A DNA stretch of 64,000 nt. Source: MED-G105 sp039819085. GTDB taxonomy: Bacteria > Pseudomonadota > Alphaproteobacteria > Caulobacterales > Parvularculaceae. Numbering within the stretch: position 1 is the stretch's first letter; each line of letters starts with the position of its first letter. The notes beneath the pieces are model-generated. The model was not told the DNA's origin and searched no databases. It was given only the letters and a program-made list of their open reading frames with translations. The stretch is taken from NCBI GenBank assembly GCA_039819085.1, contig JBCBSQ010000001.1, positions 186,001 to 250,000 of the forward strand. The letters run 5' to 3'. The translations under genes and the position numbers were made by a program. Positions 59,527 through 64,000 of the stretch are shown here, in pieces.

Positions 59527-59571
59527 GCGCGCAAGCAGGTTATCGCGCACGTATTGCGGCGCGCTTCATCA

Positions 59572-59595
59572 GGATATAAGGATGTCTTTATATCC
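59572..59595. promoter_or_regulatory. AT-rich palindrome directly upstream of metH
   Basis: GGATATAA (59572-59579) and TTATATCC (59588-59595) are exact reverse complements around GGATGTCT. It touches the AAGGAG ribosome-binding site (59596-59601). AT-rich ATATAA...TTATAT dyads are reported for ArsR-family regulators of methionine genes (SahR/SamR) in alphaproteobacteria, so an operator is likely; the match is recalled, not checked. Confidence 0.6.
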
Positions 59596-59608
59596 AAGGA
59601 GCGCGCCC

Positions 59609-60694
59609 ATGCGAAACCCTGCGAATGATCCTTTTGGTGGCCGCCAGCCGCGGATCGAGGCGTTGAAGCGCGCCTTGACGGAACGGATTCTGATCCTTGA
59701 CGGCGCCGCCGGCACCTACATCCAGGGCGAGGAACTCGACGAGGCCGGGTATAGAGGCGAGCGCTTTTCCGATTGGGCGTGCGATATTCGCGGCAACAAC
59801 GACGCGCTTATTCTCTCCCAGCCGGAGATAATCGGGCGCATGCACGCCGACTATCTGGCGGCGGGCGCCGACATCCTTGAGACAAATACGTTTTCCGCGA
59901 CGACCATCGCCCAGGGCGACTACCAAATGGAAGGCTTGGCGGAAGAGCTCAATGTCGAGGGCGCGCGCCTGGCGCGAGCGGCCGCGGACGCCGCCTCCAC
60001 ATCGGAACGACCGAAATGGGTCGCCGGCGCGATCGGCCCGACTAACCGCACAGCGTCGATTTCGCCGGACGTCAACGATCCCGGCAAACGCAACGTCGAT
60101 TTTGACGAACTCGCCGCGGCGTATGGGCAAGCGGCGCGCGGCCTGCTTACGGGCGGCGCCGACGCAATTCTCATTGAAACCATCTTCGACACACTGAACG
60201 CAAAGGCCGCGATCTACGCCGTCGAAGCGCTATTCGACGAAGTCGGCTTTGATGTGCCGGTGATGCTCTCCGTGACGATCACCGACCAGTCCGGCCGCAC
60301 GCTGTCGGGCCAGACGCCAGAGGCGTTCTGGCACTCAGTGAAGCACGCCAAGCCGCTGGTGGTCGGCGTAAACTGCGCCCTTGGACCCGATCTCATGAGA
60401 CCCTTCGTGGCTGACATTGCGCGAGCGGCGAATTGCTATGTTTCGGCCTATCCGAATGCTGGATTGCCAAATGCTTTCGGTGGCTATGATGAAACTCCTC
60501 AGTCAATGCAGGAGCATCTCGGGGAATGGGCGAGGGCCGGACTCGTGAACATTCTAGGCGGTTGCTGCGGGACAACGCCGGCCCATATCTCCGCCTTCGC
60601 TGAAGCCGCTGAGGGCGTTGAACCGCGCGTTCCGGCGTCTCGGCCGGATGCGCTTCGGCTTTCGGGTCTTGAGCCGTTTGAATTGGCGGTTTGA
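59609..60694 (+). CDS. metH: Methionine synthase homocysteine-binding module (split MetH, N-terminal)
   Basis: A 361-residue protein that is only the homocysteine S-methyltransferase domain of cobalamin-dependent methionine synthase. It has ILDGAAGTYIQGEELDE near the N-terminus. Zinc ligands are the Cys of VGVNCALGPDLMRP and the Cys pair of ILGGCCGTTPAHI. The folate, cobalamin-binding and AdoMet activation domains of full MetH (~1200 residues) are absent and are not encoded next to it, where argE follows. Many alphaproteobacteria split metH in two adjacent genes; here the second part must be elsewhere, or the protein works alone with another methyl donor. The ATG at 59609 has AAGGAG eight bases before it. 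Confidence 0.9.
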   Translation: MRNPANDPFGGRQPRIEALKRALTERILILDGAAGTYIQGEELDEAGYRGERFSDWACDIRGNNDALILSQPEIIGRMHADYLAAGADILETNTFSATTIAQGDYQMEGLAEELNVEGARLARAAADAASTSERPKWVAGAIGPTNRTASISPDVNDPGKRNVDFDELAAAYGQAARGLLTGGADAILIETIFDTLNAKAAIYAVEALFDEVGFDVPVMLSVTITDQSGRTLSGQTPEAFWHSVKHAKPLVVGVNCALGPDLMRPFVADIARAANCYVSAYPNAGLPNAFGGYDETPQSMQEHLGEWARAGLVNILGGCCGTTPAHISAFAEAAEGVEPRVPASRPDALRLSGLEPFELAV

Positions 60695-60792
60695 GCCCGC
60701 GTTTCGCGTCAGCGGCGGCGCGTTGACCGAACGCAACAGAACAGTCACCTTCGGCGGCCAGATTTCACAGCCCGCTATCTCGGAGCGCCCGC

Positions 60793-61995
60793 ATGTCCGC
60801 CGTCAATGCCCAATCGATCGCGTTTGACCGTTTGGATAATCTTGGCCCTCAGGTCGAATGGCTCGAAAGGCTTGTTGGGTTCGACACGACGTCGTCGAAG
60901 TCGAATCTCGGCCTGATAGACTGCGCCGAAGCGCACCTCGCCGCGCATGGCGCTGAGTGCCATCGCGTGATGAATGAGGAGGGGACGAAGGCCAATCTCT
61001 ACGCCGTCATCGGGCCGAAGGTGGAAGGCGGCGTCGTTTTGTCCGGCCACACGGACGTCGTGCCCGTGGATGGTCAGGACTGGCGCACGGATCCGTGGAC
61101 GCTTGTCGAACGGGACGGCAAGCTCTTTGGACGCGGCACTTGCGATATGAAGTCTTTCTCCGCGATCGCGTTGTCGCTGGCGCCGCAAATGGCCGCCGCC
61201 AGTCTGAAGCGGCCGATTATCTTCGCTCTTTCATACGATGAAGAAATCGGCTGCCTTGGCGCGCCGAGCATGATCGAGGAGATCGCCGGCAAGCTGCCTC
61301 TACCTTCCGCGGTGATTGTCGGTGAGCCGACCATGATGAAGGTCGTGGATGGCCATAAAGGCATCGCCGCTTTCCGCACCAGCGTCCTCGGACACACGAC
61401 CCATTCAAGCCAGACGGATCGGGGCGTGTCGGCGGTCGAGGCGGGCGCGAAACTGATCGCGAAGATTTCGGCTATTCGCGCCGCGCGCGCCGATGCGGCG
61501 GACCCGGATTGCCCGTTTGTCCCGCCCTATTCGACAATGACGGTCAATGTCGTGAACGGCGGCACTCAACTGAACATTATGGCCGCCGAGTGCGTTTTCG
61601 ATTGGGATTGCCGGGTCATCCCGGGCGAAACCTCCAGGGAGGTGCTCGAAGAGTTCGAAGACTATGCTCGCGGCGTGCAAAGCGAGATGCGCAAAATCGC
61701 CGCCGGCTGCCGTATTTCCACGGAACAATTGACCGACGTGCCGCCCTTGCGGCCGGACGCGGACAACCCGGCTGCTGATCTCGCAAAAGCCATTACAGGC
61801 CATAACGCCACCGAGGTCGTCTCCTATGCGGCGGAGGCCGGCCAGTTCCAGGAGGCTGGCATGGCGACGGTCGTGTGCGGCCCCGGCTCGATCGACCAGG
61901 CCCACCAGGCTGATGAGTTCATCGCGGTCGACCAGATCGCTGAGGGCCGGCGCTTTATTGAAAAGTTGATAACACGCCTCAGCGCTTCCGGTTAA
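60793..61995 (+). CDS. argE: Acetylornithine deacetylase (ArgE-type M20 deacylase)
   Basis: A 400-residue M20 metallohydrolase. Metal and catalytic motifs are GHTDVVPVDGQDW, RGTCDMKSFSA, and YDEEIGCLGAPSM with GEPTMM. The dimerisation domain begins around GHKGIAAFRTSVLGHTTHSS, and the last ligand is in SIDQAHQADEFI. It removes acetyl from N-acetylornithine to give ornithine for arginine synthesis; close M20 relatives act on other acylated amino acids, so the substrate is probable, not sure. The GGAG before the ATG at 60793 supports the start. It is 98 bases after metH. Confidence 0.85.
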   Translation: MSAVNAQSIAFDRLDNLGPQVEWLERLVGFDTTSSKSNLGLIDCAEAHLAAHGAECHRVMNEEGTKANLYAVIGPKVEGGVVLSGHTDVVPVDGQDWRTDPWTLVERDGKLFGRGTCDMKSFSAIALSLAPQMAAASLKRPIIFALSYDEEIGCLGAPSMIEEIAGKLPLPSAVIVGEPTMMKVVDGHKGIAAFRTSVLGHTTHSSQTDRGVSAVEAGAKLIAKISAIRAARADAADPDCPFVPPYSTMTVNVVNGGTQLNIMAAECVFDWDCRVIPGETSREVLEEFEDYARGVQSEMRKIAAGCRISTEQLTDVPPLRPDADNPAADLAKAITGHNATEVVSYAAEAGQFQEAGMATVVCGPGSIDQAHQADEFIAVDQIAEGRRFIEKLITRLSASG

Positions 61996-62077
61996 CGCTC
62001 TGAATACCTCCGTAATGGGAACGTCGCCGCGATAAACGTGCGGCGCATGCTTTACGTGCGATTTACGTTGACCTGCG

Positions 62078-63520
62078 ATGGTCGCCGCCATTGACTGGCA
62101 GCTATGCGAGCGCGCGGACGTGAAGCGTATTTCCCAATGCCGGGCCTGCGGGTCCGGCGCACTCACCACGGTATTCTCAATCGACGCCCGCTATGCGCCA
62201 GGGAGCGTCCAATCGAGGCGAAAGTCGGCCGCGCCGCAATTTAAGGAAGCGCGGGGCGCCGCCTCAAGCATCGAATATGTCGTATGCGATCCGACAGTCG
62301 ACGTGAACGCGTGCGGGCTGTTGCAGCGCGCGAGCGTCGATGGCGACATGGTCGACGTGGATCGTCCACCCTCGGGGGGAATGAGGTCCACGCGGAACTA
62401 TCTTCGCGGCGCGGCGACTGAAGCGCTTGAGATGATCTCCGGCCGCGATTGCGCCGCGCTCGACATAGGCTGCTCCGACGGCACGCTCTTGTCCTATTAT
62501 CCGCGGTGGGTGGAGCGATATGGCGTCGAAGCAAGCGGCTTTGTGAACGGGGTCGGCCCTTGGGCGACGACGACGCAGGCGACGTTCCCTTCCCGCGAGG
62601 CGGCGACCGCACTCGGCGCGAAGGTGTTTGACATTATCACTGCGATATCGGTCCTGGAGGACGCCGCCGAACCGCGTCCTTTTTTGACGACGGCGAAATC
62701 GCTTTTGTCCGATGACGGCGTTCTGGTTGTCGAGACGCTCTATGCGCCGATGACTCTGACCCGGGCGGGCGTGGATGCGGTTCATGAACGTCGCGCGGCC
62801 ATTTACTGCCTTGCTTCGCTTGAACGATTGTTCCGTGACTGTGGCCTCAAGATTTTTAGGGGTGTGCTGACGGATAAGGATGGCGGGTCGATACGGGTTT
62901 TCGCGACGCACGCCGACTATGACGAATACGACTTCGAGCCATGGTACGAGCGGCTCGCTCGGCTCTGGGATGAGGAAAACGCGCTGGCGCTCCGACTTGC
63001 GTCGCCATATCAGGCGTTTGAACGCCGTGTTTCCGCTGCTCGCACGGCGTTCGAGGCGCTTGTCCAGGAAGCGGCGGAGGAAGGCGACGTCATCCATCTG
63101 ATCGGCGCGGGACCCGCCGCCGCGGAGCTTTACGCTTGGTCGGGAAAGGGCAGGGACGCGATCGAGGTGGCGATCGCGCACTATGAGCCGCGGCCTGATG
63201 AACGGCTCTGCGCGAATGGGCCGCCAATGATCAGCGAAGCCGAAGCGCAGGCGATGGAGCCGGACTGTTTCATCGCGCCCTTCGCCTATAAACGCGACAT
63301 GCTTGAGCGGTGGCGTGAGCCGATTTTACGTGGGGCGCGGATGATTTTCGCAGGGCCTCGGCCCCATGTCGTCACGGCCGCAAATTACGCCACGGAATTC
63401 GGCAAGACGTTGGCGACGGCCGAAGGCGGCGCCGGTCCGGAAACCTTGAGGTCGATTCTCGGCGCGGTGGGCGGTCCCCAGCTTGTCGTCGAGGGCGGAA
63501 AGCTGGCGAACGCCTCTTAG
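62078..63520 (+). CDS. Class I SAM-dependent methyltransferase, sugar C-methyltransferase-like
   Basis: A 480-residue protein with three parts. A zinc-finger-like start (QCRACGSGAL, residues 20-29, with a further Cys pair in YVVCDP...NACGL) is followed by an AdoMet fold with ALDIGCSDGTLLSYYP (about 126-141). A C-terminal half (from about 340) begins VIHLIGAGPAAAELYAW. This is the layout of NDP-sugar C-methyltransferases (TylC3/NovU type). No sugar nucleotide genes are nearby, so the substrate is unknown. The N-terminal boundary is uncertain; the ATG at 62078 has no strong ribosome-binding site. Confidence 0.78.
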   Translation: MVAAIDWQLCERADVKRISQCRACGSGALTTVFSIDARYAPGSVQSRRKSAAPQFKEARGAASSIEYVVCDPTVDVNACGLLQRASVDGDMVDVDRPPSGGMRSTRNYLRGAATEALEMISGRDCAALDIGCSDGTLLSYYPRWVERYGVEASGFVNGVGPWATTTQATFPSREAATALGAKVFDIITAISVLEDAAEPRPFLTTAKSLLSDDGVLVVETLYAPMTLTRAGVDAVHERRAAIYCLASLERLFRDCGLKIFRGVLTDKDGGSIRVFATHADYDEYDFEPWYERLARLWDEENALALRLASPYQAFERRVSAARTAFEALVQEAAEEGDVIHLIGAGPAAAELYAWSGKGRDAIEVAIAHYEPRPDERLCANGPPMISEAEAQAMEPDCFIAPFAYKRDMLERWREPILRGARMIFAGPRPHVVTAANYATEFGKTLATAEGGAGPETLRSILGAVGGPQLVVEGGKLANAS

Positions 63521-63647
63521 AAGACCCCCATATGACGCGCGTTCGGTTCGCCGTCCCGAAACCCAACCCGCCAAGAAGACAAAACATCAATTGGACGCGG
63601 CGGCGTTGAAGCGTCGGCGCGTCCGACGTTGCGGCGAGGCCGCCGAC

Positions 63648-64000
63648 TTAAGGGCCTGCGGGTCCTTCGACGCTAATGAAACGCCGGCTCGGGCCGTCGA
63701 TTTCAACCGCTGACAAGGCGCCGGACCAAACGGCGCCGGTGTCAACGCCGATGCGCCATCCCTGGTCCAAGGGTTTCCGGGTGGGATGGTGTCCGTGGAC
63801 AATCGTCTTTTCAGGTCGCGCACTGGCGGGCGCGTTGTGGAACGCCTCCCTGATCCACAAGAGATCCCGTTCATCCTGATCGCAGAGCGCGACGCCGGGC
63901 CGGATCCCTGCGTGGACGAAGTAATAGTCGCCCGCCTCATAAGAAAGGCGCAAGCCGCGAAGAAACCTCAAGTGCGCGTCCGGCATCCGATCACGGAGTT
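63648..64000 (-). CDS. Metallophosphoesterase, partial (N-terminus outside window)
   Basis: The C-terminal part of a calcineurin-like serine/threonine phosphatase or diadenosine polyphosphatase-like enzyme. Visible are MPDAHLRFLRGLRLSYEAGDYYFVHAGIRPG, with the His-Ala-Gly metal motif, then RDLLWIREAFHN, and EKTIVHGHHPT with the His-Gly-His metal motif. VGVDTGAVWSGALSAVEIDG closes the fold. The frame is open through the window end at 64000, so the DxH and GDxxD motifs are upstream, outside. The Met at 63986 is internal, not the start. It converges on the methyltransferase gene. Confidence 0.9.
   Translation of the reverse strand, partial: LRDRMPDAHLRFLRGLRLSYEAGDYYFVHAGIRPGVALCDQDERDLLWIREAFHNAPASARPEKTIVHGHHPTRKPLDQGWRIGVDTGAVWSGALSAVEIDGPSRRFISVEGPAGP

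Noticed and set aside
63521..63647. Possible tRNA-like sequence around a GTTCGGTTCGCC stretch
   Set aside because: No matching acceptor stem, anticodon arm or D-arm can be folded around it. No tRNA gene was found anywhere in the window.

Overview
The window is a 64 kb stretch of high-GC chromosome from an alphaproteobacterium, probably on the Caulobacterales/Hyphomonadaceae/Parvularculales side. That placement is inferred from gene content, not from a search. Supporting signs are a CcrM-type GANTC methyltransferase next to rnhB with a CtrA-type box upstream, an F0 operon with paired b and b' subunits and no F1 genes, the mutY-DUF721-dsbA-like-smc block, the mutS-glnD-murJ-trpS block, a usg gene, and a split metH. 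I see no rRNA, tRNA, insertion sequence, prophage or CRISPR array. This is core, mostly housekeeping DNA.

Layout. 1-4.4 kb: a partial periplasmic metallo-beta-lactamase-fold protein, class II DAHP synthase, a Gfo/Idh/MocA oxidoreductase and a Fur/Zur-type regulator. 4.5-9.7 kb: a tandem glycine riboswitch leading the operon gcvT-gcvH-gcvPA-(unknown small gene)-gcvPB. 9.7-14.7 kb: an FMN glutamate-synthase-like protein, then the atpI-B-E-F'-F operon with a DUF924 gene at its end. 14.8-25.7 kb: smc, a DsbA-like lipoprotein, DUF721, mutY, an acyl-CoA carboxylase beta chain, ccrM, rnhB and a radical SAM protein. 25.8-28 kb: two glycosyltransferase-like proteins and small hypotheticals. 28.1-35.6 kb: the 2-oxoglutarate dehydrogenase locus sucD-sucA-odhB-(orphan gene)-lpdA, with no sucC. 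35.6-44 kb: ExoD, a SoxR locus with its box and a VOC/small-protein operon, small membrane proteins, a POT transporter, a cobalamin adenosyltransferase, a putative metalloprotease, an OmpA-like protein and a TetR regulator. 44-58.4 kb: PBP1A, a YgjP-like metallopeptidase, mutS, glnD, murJ, trpS, usg, and a divergent Mur ligase/LD-carboxypeptidase pair. 58.5-64 kb: a double-FKBP lipoprotein, the N-terminal MetH module behind a palindrome, an ArgE-like deacylase, a C-methyltransferase-like protein and a partial metallophosphoesterase.

How the parts fit. Glycine sensed by the riboswitch should control its own cleavage. Methylene-THF from that pathway and the separate MetH module belong to one-carbon/methionine metabolism, and the cobalamin adenosyltransferase fits a B12 user. 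LpdA could supply E3 to both 2-oxoglutarate dehydrogenase and the glycine cleavage system. The Mur ligase and LD-carboxypeptidase fit murein peptide recycling next to PBP1A and MurJ.

Most worth a second look: GlnD has lost all the expected metal ligands of its HD (uridylyl-removing) domain; the 2-oxoglutarate dehydrogenase E2 carries two nearly identical lipoyl domains; an AT-richer orphan gene sits between odhB and lpdA; an unknown small protein is translationally coupled inside the gcv operon; the ccrM promoter has a perfect CtrA-type site beside a GANTC site; and short tandem repeats span the stop codons of two unrelated genes. I found no clearly new multi-gene system such as a defence island or a biosynthetic cluster.
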